Assembly (NCBI GenBank): GCA_024640225.1
Contig: JAHEFK010000004.1
Location: 21,012-85,011, forward strand
Direction of reading: 5' to 3'
From: Bacteroidota bacterium
GTDB taxonomy: Bacteria; Bacteroidota; Bacteroidia; Chitinophagales; Chitinophagaceae
DNA: 64,000 bases
Of this stretch, positions 34,674 to 43,052 are shown one piece after another. The first letter of the stretch is position 1, and each line of letters starts with the position of its first letter. Under the pieces are notes generated by a model that was given only the letters and a program-made list of their open reading frames with translations, was not told where the DNA came from and made no database searches. Made by a program: the position numbers and the translations under genes.

Positions 34674-36563
34674 ATGATTTCTTTTTCAACGCTCTCCATG
34701 AGAGCTGAATTAACACGTGCTGTCACGGAAATGGGCTTTGAAACACCCACCCCAATACAGCAATTAGTTATACCACATCTTATCTCGTCTCCGGCTGATA
34801 TCATAGGCCTTGCACAAACAGGAACTGGTAAAACTGCAGCGTTCGGATTACCACTCCTTCATCACACCGATGTTTCCGTAAAGCACGTACAAGGACTAAT
34901 TCTTAGTCCCACTCGCGAACTTTGTATGCAAATACAAGTAGAGCTCGCTAAATATGGTCAATACATGCCTGGACTGCGCACTTGCGCTGTTTATGGTGGC
35001 GTGCCTATTACCAATCAAATACGGGAGGTAAAAACCAACCCTCAAATCATCGTTGCTACTCCAGGTCGCTTAATCGATTTATTGGAGCGTAAAGCTATTT
35101 CTCTAGACCATGTTGAATATGTGGTATTAGATGAGGCTGATGAAATGCTAAATATGGGTTTTAGAGAGGATATTGATTTTATCCTTGGAACTACTCCTAT
35201 GCGTAAATATACTTGGTTGTTTTCGGCAACCATGAGTAATGAAGTGCGTGGCATAGCTAAGCGCTTTATGACGAAATGGGAAGAGTTTTCTGTTGCAGCA
35301 GCCAATGCTACCAACGAAAATATCGACCATCAGTATTATGTAACCCAACATCGTAATCGTTTTGAGACCCTACAACGTTTGTTAGATTTTACGCCAGGTA
35401 TTTATGGTATCATCTTTACGCGTACGCGCCAAGATTGTCAGGATATTTCTGAGAAACTAATGAAGCAAGGCTATCACGTATCTCCATTACATGGCGATAT
35501 GGATCAGAAAATGCGTAGCAAAGTTTTAGAGCGTTTTAAAAACAGAACCTTACAAGCTATAGTCGCTACAGACGTAGCTGCTCGTGGTATTGACGTAAAT
35601 GATATTACACACGTAATCAATTATGAATTACCTGATGATCCGGAAGTGTATACACACCGAAGTGGTCGTACGGCACGTGCTGGTAAATCTGGTATTTGCA
35701 TCTCTATTGTTTCTCCAAAAGAAGTAGGTAGCATTCGTACCATTGAACGTATTGTAAAAAATAAATTCAATAAATGTGATATTCCAGATGGTGCAGAGAT
35801 TGTACGCAAACGTTTATTCCATTTCTTAGAGCAAATAGAAAATGTACAACCAGAAAGCGAATTTGCAGATGTATATCTTAATATGATCCATGAGAAGTTT
35901 GAAACAATGGAAAAAGATGAGTTAATCAAACGACTTATCTTCTTACAATTGCAAGAAACCATTCAAACCTATCAAAAATCACATGACCTCAACGCGGTTG
36001 GTGGTGATGGTAAAAATGCAGGCGTTGCTGTTCGTGGTGCTGTTTGGACCCGTATGTTCTTGAACATTGGTCAGAAAGATGGCTTTAACGAAGCAAGTCT
36101 AACACAATTTATCTGCGACCAAACAGATTTAAAACCAGAAGTTTTGGATCGTGTAACGGTAAGAGATTTGAGCAGTTTTTACAATGTTAAAACAGATGTT
36201 GTAGATTTGATCATTGAAAGTATCAGTTCTAAAAAATTCAAAGGACGTAAATTACGTACTGAAGAAGCTGATAAGAAAGATGCATCTCGCGGACCAAGTC
36301 GTGGTGGATATGGTGGTGGCCGACCAGGTGGAGATAGAAGCGGCGGTGGCAGAAGTTATGGCGGTGGCGACCGAGGCGGAAGAGGCTATGGTGGTGATCG
36401 TGGTAACAGTGAGCGCAGTGGTGGTGGCAGAAGCTATGGCGGAGATCGCCCTAGTGGTGGTGAACGAGGAGGCTATTTCAAATCGAGAGATGAGAAAGCT
36501 GGTCGTTCAAGTGGAGCAGGAAGAGGCGACAGCTACAGAGGCGGTGGTCGTAGTCGCGACTAA
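34674..36563 (+). CDS. DEAD-box RNA helicase with DbpA-like RNA-binding domain and RGG tail
   Basis: ATP-dependent RNA helicase likely involved in ribosome assembly. All helicase motifs are present in order: Q motif (GFETPTPIQQ, 21-30), motif I AQTGTGKT (47-54), PTRELCMQ, TPGRLIDLL, motif II DEADEML, SATMS, HGDMDQKMRS, ARGIDVND and HRSGRTARAG. Residues about 455-535 (VAVRGAVWTRMFLNIGQKDG...) match a DbpA-type RNA-binding domain, which in DbpA/DeaD helicases targets rRNA or mRNA. The last 85 residues are Gly-Arg-Ser repeats with RGG-like units. 629 residues. A similar protein is often annotated deaD; I leave the symbol blank. Confidence 0.93.
   Translation: MISFSTLSMRAELTRAVTEMGFETPTPIQQLVIPHLISSPADIIGLAQTGTGKTAAFGLPLLHHTDVSVKHVQGLILSPTRELCMQIQVELAKYGQYMPGLRTCAVYGGVPITNQIREVKTNPQIIVATPGRLIDLLERKAISLDHVEYVVLDEADEMLNMGFREDIDFILGTTPMRKYTWLFSATMSNEVRGIAKRFMTKWEEFSVAAANATNENIDHQYYVTQHRNRFETLQRLLDFTPGIYGIIFTRTRQDCQDISEKLMKQGYHVSPLHGDMDQKMRSKVLERFKNRTLQAIVATDVAARGIDVNDITHVINYELPDDPEVYTHRSGRTARAGKSGICISIVSPKEVGSIRTIERIVKNKFNKCDIPDGAEIVRKRLFHFLEQIENVQPESEFADVYLNMIHEKFETMEKDELIKRLIFLQLQETIQTYQKSHDLNAVGGDGKNAGVAVRGAVWTRMFLNIGQKDGFNEASLTQFICDQTDLKPEVLDRVTVRDLSSFYNVKTDVVDLIIESISSKKFKGRKLRTEEADKKDASRGPSRGGYGGGRPGGDRSGGGRSYGGGDRGGRGYGGDRGNSERSGGGRSYGGDRPSGGERGGYFKSRDEKAGRSSGAGRGDSYRGGGRSRD
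36296..36560 (+). repeat. In-frame low-complexity repeat encoding the RGG tail
   Basis: Imperfect tandem repeats of units like GGTGGTGGCAGAAG and TATGGCGGTGGCGA, coding for GGGRSYGG-type units. The frame on the same strand at 36214-36594 is a shadow of this repeat. Confidence 0.8.
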
Positions 36564-36596
36564 AAAAATAAAATTCACCCAAACTAATTATTAGGT

Positions 36597-37247
36597 ATGC
36601 AAAAAGCTACACTCATAATTGGATTCAGTTTAATGCTTTTTATGAGTTGGAGCGCACAAGCTCTAACTCATAAAAAAAAGCATGTAAAAAGCACATCTTC
36701 CAAAGATAAACACGTTAGCCATCATACAAACTATTCAAATGAAATAGAAGGGATTGCCAGTTATTATCATAAAAAATTTGAAGGTAGAAAAACAGCTACT
36801 GGCTCCATATTTAAACACCATTTGTACACGGCAGCATCGAACCGATTTCCCTTAAATACGTATGTAAAAGTCACCAATTTAAGTAATCAGAAAGAGGTAT
36901 ATGTTCTCATTAACGATAGAATGAGTGCACACAACAAACGTGTTATAGATCTCACGCATGCTTCCGTAAAAAGACTAAATTTTAAAGGCAGCGGATTGGT
37001 AAAAGTAAGATTAACAAAAGTGACCAAAGCGCGCGCCGAGGAGATTATTGCATCGTATGCAGACGAAATAAAAGAAGAGGATACGGCATCAACTAAAAAT
37101 AACAAAGCAGCTACTAAGGTGCATAAAAGAAAGTTGACAACAAAAAAACAAAAAAATACATCTACAAAAAAATCCTCCAAAAGCAATACAAAAAAACAAG
37201 CGGTAAAGCCCATCCCCAAAAAGCCCATCAAAAAAACAGTAAAATAA
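36597..37247 (+). CDS. RlpA-like double-psi beta-barrel protein (septal ring lytic transglycosylase family)
   Basis: Signal peptide 1-22 (ending SAQA-L). The barrel (about residues 48-140) shows GIASYYHKKFEGRKTATG, the 'PLNTYVKVTNLSN' segment and VLINDRMSAHNKRVIDLTHA, the motif bearing the catalytic Asp of RlpA. It should act on glycan strands in the periplasm, possibly at the septum. The C-terminal third (about 165-216) is a Lys/Thr/Ser-rich tail with runs of lysine and no SPOR domain. 216 residues. It is followed after 5 bp by a SET-domain gene in the same direction; the pair is probably co-transcribed. Confidence 0.85.
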   Translation: MQKATLIIGFSLMLFMSWSAQALTHKKKHVKSTSSKDKHVSHHTNYSNEIEGIASYYHKKFEGRKTATGSIFKHHLYTAASNRFPLNTYVKVTNLSNQKEVYVLINDRMSAHNKRVIDLTHASVKRLNFKGSGLVKVRLTKVTKARAEEIIASYADEIKEEDTASTKNNKAATKVHKRKLTTKKQKNTSTKKSSKSNTKKQAVKPIPKKPIKKTVK

Positions 37248-37252
37248 ATAGC

Positions 37253-37639
37253 ATGAATATTCTATTTGCCATACAAGAGATTCCGGGCAAAGGACGAGGT
37301 ATTGTTTCATTACAAGATATTGAAGCAGATTGCATCATTGAAGTTGCACCCGTACTGGTTATGACGAAAGAAGAACGATTGCATTTAGACCAAACTAAAT
37401 TACACGATTATATTTTTGAATGGAAAGCAAATGGCAAAGATCAATGCTGTGTTGCCTTAGGGCATGTCTCTATGTATAATCATAGTTATCAATCCAATTG
37501 CGAGTATTTCATGGATTATGAGCAGGAACTGATGTTCATAAAAACCGTTAGTGCTATAAAAGCAGGAGAAGAATTACTTATCAATTATAATGGCGATTGG
37601 AATAACGAAACACCCCTATGGTTTGAAGCCATACAATGA
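37253..37639 (+). CDS. Stand-alone SET-domain protein (putative protein-lysine methyltransferase)
   Basis: Small (128 residues) and nearly all SET domain. The start segment EIPGKGRGIVSLQDIEAD is SET motif I. The two catalytic-site motifs are present: NHSYQSNC (residues about 76-83; NHS in the knot) and GEELLINYNGD (about 105-115; the conserved Tyr). No pre- or post-SET zinc clusters. SET proteins methylate lysine side chains with SAM; in bacteria the substrates are mostly unknown. It starts 5 bp after the RlpA-like gene. Two steps of caution: activity and target are unverified. Confidence 0.85.
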   Translation: MNILFAIQEIPGKGRGIVSLQDIEADCIIEVAPVLVMTKEERLHLDQTKLHDYIFEWKANGKDQCCVALGHVSMYNHSYQSNCEYFMDYEQELMFIKTVSAIKAGEELLINYNGDWNNETPLWFEAIQ

Positions 37640-37724
37640 TCCCCAACGCACAGCTGCACAAGGGTGCGACGCAACGAAAGCTACATAGCATTCCCCTTGT
37701 TTGTTTACAAAAAATAAAACAACA

Positions 37725-37739
37725 AATTCTAGTAGAATT
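37725..37739. promoter_or_regulatory. 15-bp perfect palindrome in the uvrA promoter (candidate operator)
   Basis: AATTCTA-G-TAGAATT, centred at 37732, ending 13 bp before the uvrA -7 element. It lies in the -33 region, where an operator would block RNA polymerase. Confidence 0.45.
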
Positions 37740-37752
37740 CTGTTATATAGAA

Positions 37753-37760
37753 TAGATTTG
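37753..37760 (+). promoter_or_regulatory. -7 element for uvrA
   Basis: TAGATTTG, 13 bp before the uvrA ATG at 37774. The expected -33 position is occupied by the palindrome rather than by TTTG. Confidence 0.5.
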
Positions 37761-37773
37761 TAGATCAATAAAC

Positions 37774-40584
37774 ATGGCGAAGAAAAAACCAATTGCGGCA
37801 ACAACAACAAGTTCTGAAATCAATACAAGCATCTTTGTAAAAGGCGCGCGTATGCACAATCTTAAGAATATTGATGTGCATTTTCCTAAAAACAAATTAA
37901 TCGTTGTAACTGGTGTTAGTGGATCAGGCAAATCTTCGCTCACTATGGACACCTTATTTGCAGAAGGGCAACGACGCTATGCAGAAAGTTTAAGTTCTTA
38001 TGCGCGACAATTTTTAATGCGATTAGATAAACCAGATGTTGACTATATACAGAATATTTGTCCAGCTATTGCTATTGAGCAAAAAGTAAGTGCACGCACG
38101 CCGAGAAGTACGGTAGGTAGCATAACAGAATTGAGTGATTATATTCGTTTGTTGTATGCACGAATTGGCAGAACCTATTCTCCGAAAACGGGCATGGAAG
38201 TAAAACGCGACCGTGTAGAAGATGTAGTGAACTATATAAAGCATCTTACACCGTCAACTAAAGTTTTTATTCTTGCTAGTTTTAAAACACATTACGAACG
38301 CAGTGTAACAGAAGAAATACAAGTATTAATTCAAAAAGGCTTTACGCGTTTATACATTCCAAAAAAGGGAATTGTAAACATGGAGGCAATAGAAGATTAC
38401 AAGGCTATCCTTGAAAAAAAAGGAAGTGTTGCCTACATTTTAATTGATAGAATTGTAGTGAACGAATTCGACGAAGACACCTTGCATCGCATTGCAGACA
38501 GTATACAACTTGCTTTTTACGAAGGGGAAGGAGCGTGTGAATTGACAATAAATGAAGATGCCTTTATTTCTTTTAGCAACAAATTTGAACGTGATGGCAT
38601 TCAGTTTTTAGACCCAACACCACAGTTGTTTTCCAACAACAACCCCTACGGTGCATGTCCTGTTTGTGAAGGGTTTGGAACGGTTTTAGGTATAGACAAA
38701 GACCTTGTAATACCCGACACCAGCTTGAGTACTTATGAAGGTGCAGTAGCCTGTTGGAAAGGAGAAAAAATGAATAATTATCTTGTTCAGTTTATAAAAC
38801 AAGCAAGCGCTTTCGATTTCCCCATTCATAAACCAATAGCTCAGCTAAGCGAAGCACAATATCAACTATTATGGGAAGGCAATGCCAAAGTAAGTGGCAT
38901 TCAAGATTTCTTTACCATGGTAGAACAAAACTTATATAAAGTTCAATACCGAGTGTTGCAAGCTCGCTTTAGAGGCCGAACAGCTTGTTATGCATGCAAT
39001 GGTAGCAAACTAAGAAAAGAAGCCAGCTATGTAAAAATAGCTGATAAAACAATAGATCAGTTAATGCAAATGCCTATACAACATTTGCAAACTTGGTTTG
39101 ATACCCTCTCTTTAAACCAATACGATGCAGAAGTAGCTAAGCGAATTTTCATCGAAATCCATCAGCGTTTAAGAACCATGATGGATGTAGGCTTGAGCTA
39201 TTTAACACTAGAGCGATCTTCTGCAACACTGAGTGGCGGTGAAAGTCAACGAATACAACTTACTAAGTTCTTAGGCAGCAATCTCTCCGACTCTATGTAC
39301 ATTTTAGATGAGCCCAGCATAGGATTGCATGCAAGAGACACAGCACGCTTGATAAAAGTATTAAAAAATTTACGCGACTTAGGTAATACTGTTATTGTAG
39401 TAGAACACGACGAGATGATGATGCGCGAAGCAGATTATATCATCGATATGGGACCATTTGCTAGTTATCTTGGGGGAGAAGTAATTGCAAGTGGCACATT
39501 TAAAGAATTGATAGCTAACCCAAAGAGCTTAACGGGCGCTTATTTATCAGGTCAAAAACAAATTGCGCAACCAAAACAAAAAAGAAAAGCACAAGGCACT
39601 ATTGTAGTGGAAGGCTGTAGACAACACAATTTAAAAAATATAGATGTTAGTTTTCCTTTGGGTGTTTTATGTGTTGTAAGTGGTGTAAGTGGATCTGGCA
39701 AAACAAGTTTGGTAAAACACACTCTTTTGCCTGCTATAGAAAAAGCCCTTCATATCAATCCATCTAAAGCTGGTATTCACAAACAATTATCAGGCGATCT
39801 TGCTATGATTCAACATATAGAAATGGTGGATCAAAACCCGATAGGTAAATCTTCGAGAAGCAATCCTGTAACCTATATTAAAGCCTACGATGAAATTAGA
39901 GCCTTGTATGCAAAGCAAGGACTTTCAAAAATTAATGGATTTGAACCTAAGCATTTTTCCTTTAATACCGATGGTGGGAGATGTGATACCTGTCAGGGCG
40001 AAGGTAGTATTTTAGTAGAAATGCAATTCTTAGCCGATGTGCATTTACCATGTGATAGCTGTAAAGGGAAACGCTTTAAGGATGAAGTATTAGAAGTGCG
40101 TTATAATGAAAAGAATATTTATGACGTATTATGCATGAGCGTTGATGAAGCCATCGACTTTTTTAAAGAAGAAAAGAAATTAGTTAAAAACCTACAGCCC
40201 TTAGCAGATGTGGGATTGGGCTATGTGAGCCTTGGCCAAAGCTCTAATACCTTAAGTGGAGGCGAAGCGCAGCGTATAAAATTAGCTTCCTTTTTAGGGA
40301 AAGGGGCACATAAAGAAAAAGTCTTATTCTTATTTGATGAACCCACTACAGGATTGCATTTTCATGATATTGAAAAATTACTAAAATCATTTGATGCATT
40401 AATCCAACAAGGACATTCTATTGTTGTTATCGAACACAATACAGATGTAATGAAATATGCCGATTGGCTGATTGAAATTGGTCCGGAAGGGGGCGAAGAA
40501 GGGGGCTATCTTATATATGAAGGTCCGCCAGAACAATTGCATAAAAGCAAAAAAAGCGTAACGGCTACTTATTTGAATTTTTAA
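37774..40584 (+). CDS. uvrA: UvrABC excinuclease subunit A
   Basis: Damage-recognition ATPase of nucleotide excision repair. Two ABC modules: Walker A GVSGSGKSS (47-55) and a second GVSGSGKTSL in the C-terminal half; signatures LSGGESQRI and LSGGEAQRI; Walker B LDEPSIGLH and FDEPTTGLH. Zinc modules CPVCEGFG, CYACNGSK and CDTCQGEG/CDSCKGKRF are intact. 936 residues, normal. The last 4 bp overlap the convergent ABC-transporter gene. The promoter carries a palindrome that may make it damage-inducible. Confidence 0.97.
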   Translation: MAKKKPIAATTTSSEINTSIFVKGARMHNLKNIDVHFPKNKLIVVTGVSGSGKSSLTMDTLFAEGQRRYAESLSSYARQFLMRLDKPDVDYIQNICPAIAIEQKVSARTPRSTVGSITELSDYIRLLYARIGRTYSPKTGMEVKRDRVEDVVNYIKHLTPSTKVFILASFKTHYERSVTEEIQVLIQKGFTRLYIPKKGIVNMEAIEDYKAILEKKGSVAYILIDRIVVNEFDEDTLHRIADSIQLAFYEGEGACELTINEDAFISFSNKFERDGIQFLDPTPQLFSNNNPYGACPVCEGFGTVLGIDKDLVIPDTSLSTYEGAVACWKGEKMNNYLVQFIKQASAFDFPIHKPIAQLSEAQYQLLWEGNAKVSGIQDFFTMVEQNLYKVQYRVLQARFRGRTACYACNGSKLRKEASYVKIADKTIDQLMQMPIQHLQTWFDTLSLNQYDAEVAKRIFIEIHQRLRTMMDVGLSYLTLERSSATLSGGESQRIQLTKFLGSNLSDSMYILDEPSIGLHARDTARLIKVLKNLRDLGNTVIVVEHDEMMMREADYIIDMGPFASYLGGEVIASGTFKELIANPKSLTGAYLSGQKQIAQPKQKRKAQGTIVVEGCRQHNLKNIDVSFPLGVLCVVSGVSGSGKTSLVKHTLLPAIEKALHINPSKAGIHKQLSGDLAMIQHIEMVDQNPIGKSSRSNPVTYIKAYDEIRALYAKQGLSKINGFEPKHFSFNTDGGRCDTCQGEGSILVEMQFLADVHLPCDSCKGKRFKDEVLEVRYNEKNIYDVLCMSVDEAIDFFKEEKKLVKNLQPLADVGLGYVSLGQSSNTLSGGEAQRIKLASFLGKGAHKEKVLFLFDEPTTGLHFHDIEKLLKSFDALIQQGHSIVVIEHNTDVMKYADWLIEIGPEGGEEGGYLIYEGPPEQLHKSKKSVTATYLNF

Positions 40585-42191
40585 AATTGTGCGGCGATTA
40601 GTTGTTTAGTATAAGGGTGTGTAGCCTGATTATACAACTGATTAGCAGCAATGCGTTCTACAATTTCGCCATTCTGCATAACAAGTATATGATCACTCAT
40701 ATATTGCACCACTTGCAAATCATGACTTATAAACAAATAGCTTAAAGACAACTCTCGTTTTAGCAATAAAAACAAGTCTAGAATTTGTGCTTGTATATGC
40801 ACATCCAGTGCGGCTACACTCTCATCACATATCAATAATCTAGGTTCGAGTGCAAGTGCTCTTGCAATACCAATTCTTTGTCGCTGACCTCCAGAAAACT
40901 GATGTGGATATTTGTCAAGCGTATCAGTCGGCATTTGCACCAAATCCATCAAAGAGTGCATTCTTTTTTCTATCGTTGATTTATCATTATGAAGATGAAC
41001 CTGTAATAATTCACCAAGCACCTCTTTGATAGTAAGCTTAGGATTTAAGGATGCTAATGGATCTTGGAAAATAAGTTGGATACCTTTTCTAATGTTCAAC
41101 CAATCTGCTTTTTTGGCTTTTACTAAATCGTATCCTTCAAAAGTAGCTGTACCTTTACTAAATGGCACCAACCCCAGCAACGCTTTTGCTAAAGTGCTTT
41201 TACCACAACCACTCTCGCCTACTAAACCTAAAACCTCGCCCTGATGAATAGAAAAGCTAATATCTTTTACGGGTTGAATAGTAGGTTTTGTAGTAGTGAA
41301 AAAAGAAGAGGGCATTTTATAAGCAATACCTACATTCTTTAATTCAAGTATTAGCTTAGAAGACACTACGCATGGATATTGTAATGCATACGCTTCTTTT
41401 TTAGCTACCGTTGGGACTGCATTTAAAAGTGATTTAGTGTAGGTAGCTTGTGGGTTTTCAAAAATTGCTTTTGCATTACCCTGCTCCATTACCAAACCTT
41501 TTTGAAGCACTATTATTTCATCAGAAAAATACTTAGCTAATTTTAAATCATGCGTTATAAAAATAAATGCCGTTCCATGCTTTTCTTGCAATTGTTTCAT
41601 CAACAATACAATTTCTTTTTGTACTTGAGCATCTAAAGCAGTAGTAGGTTCATCAGCGATTACGATTGCAGGCTTATTACACATAGCCATTGCAATCATT
41701 ACTCGTTGTTTTTGGCCACCAGAAAGCTGATGCGGATATTTATAAAACAAAAGATTGGCATCTAAATGAACTTCACTTAAGGCCTCTTTTGCAAGAAGCA
41801 CAGCTTTATGAGCATCACATTGTTGATGCACTAAGATGGCTTCTTTGATTTGATTACCAATAGTCATACTAGGATTTAATGCACTCATAGGCTCTTGAAA
41901 AATAAGCGCTATTTGCTTTCCTCTTATCGACTGCCACTGGTTAGCGTGGCATTGCAATACATTTATAGATTGGGCATCTACCTGTAAGCATGCAGAACCC
42001 GACACAACTAACGAATTAGGTAAAAGCCCCATTAAAGCCAACGCAGTAATTGATTTCCCAGATCCACTTTCGCCAACAATAGCAAGCGTAGATTGAGGAT
42101 AAAGCGTAAATGACAAATCCTTAACTACACAATTATGTGGAGGATTAGCAAAGCTAATTTGTAATGCATCAACTGAAAATACTGGAGTCAC
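40581..42191 (-). CDS. Oligopeptide/dipeptide-type ABC transporter, fused two-ATPase protein
   Basis: Two full ATPase domains in one chain, like DppD and DppF fused. N half: Walker A GESGSGKS, signature LSGGQKQRV, Walker B IVIADEPTTALD. C half (from about residue 285): Walker A GESGCGKS, FSGGQRQRIGIARAL, LLICDESVAALD. Both halves carry the C-terminal 'VEQGNAKAIFENPQATYTKSL' / 'ATHPYTKQL' type segment of peptide transporters. 536 residues. No permease or binding-protein gene is next to it; the gene upstream in the same direction is AMP nucleosidase (7-bp gap). Substrate unknown, peptide or nickel possible. Confidence 0.92.
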   Translation of the reverse strand: MTPVFSVDALQISFANPPHNCVVKDLSFTLYPQSTLAIVGESGSGKSITALALMGLLPNSLVVSGSACLQVDAQSINVLQCHANQWQSIRGKQIALIFQEPMSALNPSMTIGNQIKEAILVHQQCDAHKAVLLAKEALSEVHLDANLLFYKYPHQLSGGQKQRVMIAMAMCNKPAIVIADEPTTALDAQVQKEIVLLMKQLQEKHGTAFIFITHDLKLAKYFSDEIIVLQKGLVMEQGNAKAIFENPQATYTKSLLNAVPTVAKKEAYALQYPCVVSSKLILELKNVGIAYKMPSSFFTTTKPTIQPVKDISFSIHQGEVLGLVGESGCGKSTLAKALLGLVPFSKGTATFEGYDLVKAKKADWLNIRKGIQLIFQDPLASLNPKLTIKEVLGELLQVHLHNDKSTIEKRMHSLMDLVQMPTDTLDKYPHQFSGGQRQRIGIARALALEPRLLICDESVAALDVHIQAQILDLFLLLKRELSLSYLFISHDLQVVQYMSDHILVMQNGEIVERIAANQLYNQATHPYTKQLIAAQF

Positions 42192-42198
42192 CGAACAA

Positions 42199-42969
42199 TT
42201 AAAAATGTAAGTGTTTAACTGTTAGCCCTTGATTAATTAATTGCTTGAGCGATTCAATACCTATTTGTAAATGATTGTCTACATAAGTTGCCGTTACTTG
42301 CGAATCACTTTCTGCTGTTTTAACACCTTCGGGAGTCATTGGCTGATCAGAAACTAATAATAAAGCGCCAGTAGGAATTTGATTATAAAACCCAGTTGTA
42401 AAAATAGTAGCTGTTTCCATATCAATAGCCATAGCCCTAATTTTAATTAGATATTCCTTAAATTCATCATCATGTTCCCAAACTCTTCTATTGGTAGTAT
42501 ATACAGTACCTGTCCAATAATCTATATTAAAATCACGAATAGTTGTAGAGATAGCTTTTTGTAAAGCAAAGGATGGTAGTGCCGGAACTTCTTGCGGGAA
42601 ATAATCGTTAGAAGTACCCTCTCCTCTGATAGCTGCAATTGGTAAAATTAAATCGCCCACTTCATTTTTTCTTTTTAATCCACCACATTTGCCTAAAAAC
42701 AAAACGGCTTTTGGATTGATGGCACTCAACAGATCCATCATAGTAGCAGCACTTGCGCTACCCATTCCAAAATTAATAATGGTTATGCCATTGGCCGTAG
42801 CACACTGCATGGGCTTATCTATACCCACAATAGGTACATTAAACTGTTTCGCAAACATATTGACATACTTGCTAAAATTGCATAGCAGAATATAACTACC
42901 GAAATCTTTCAACTCTTGGCCGGTATACCTTGGCAACCAGTTTTTTACAATTTCTTCCTTTGTTTTCAT
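42199..42969 (-). CDS. amn: AMP nucleosidase
   Basis: Hydrolyses AMP to adenine and ribose 5-phosphate, controlling the adenylate pool. Phosphorylase-type fold: GITIINFGMGSASAATM (nucleotide/phosphate loop), KAVLFLGKCGGL, and late AIDMETATIFTTGFYN with the conserved Met-Glu. It is 256 residues, corresponding to the catalytic domain found in Bacteroidota; the extra N-terminal regulatory domain of the E. coli enzyme is missing. It sits after the ftsZ terminator and 7 bp before the fused ABC gene, so the two are probably a unit. Confidence 0.88.
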   Translation of the reverse strand: MKTKEEIVKNWLPRYTGQELKDFGSYILLCNFSKYVNMFAKQFNVPIVGIDKPMQCATANGITIINFGMGSASAATMMDLLSAINPKAVLFLGKCGGLKRKNEVGDLILPIAAIRGEGTSNDYFPQEVPALPSFALQKAISTTIRDFNIDYWTGTVYTTNRRVWEHDDEFKEYLIKIRAMAIDMETATIFTTGFYNQIPTGALLLVSDQPMTPEGVKTAESDSQVTATYVDNHLQIGIESLKQLINQGLTVKHLHF

Positions 42970-43005
42970 AAAAAAGATTTTAATAAAGTTATTAATAATT
43001 AAATA

Positions 43006-43036
43006 AAAAAGGACTCTTCTTTGAAGAGTCCTTTTT
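43006..43036 (-). terminator. Terminator closing the dcw cluster
   Basis: Perfect 14-bp stem (AAAAAGGACTCTTC, loop TTT, complement), 16 bp after the ftsZ stop codon. Confidence 0.9.
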
Positions 43037-43052
43037 AAATAAATTAAGTGTA

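Noticed and set aside
36296..36560. Periodic DNA repeat that could suggest a CRISPR or satellite
   Set aside because: Units are imperfect, in frame and code for RGG/GGGRSYGG tail units; no spacers.
36214..36594. 126-residue frame rich in Val/Ala/Glu on the + strand
   Set aside because: It is the +1 shadow of the Gly-Arg repeat of the DEAD-box helicase; composition follows from the repeat.
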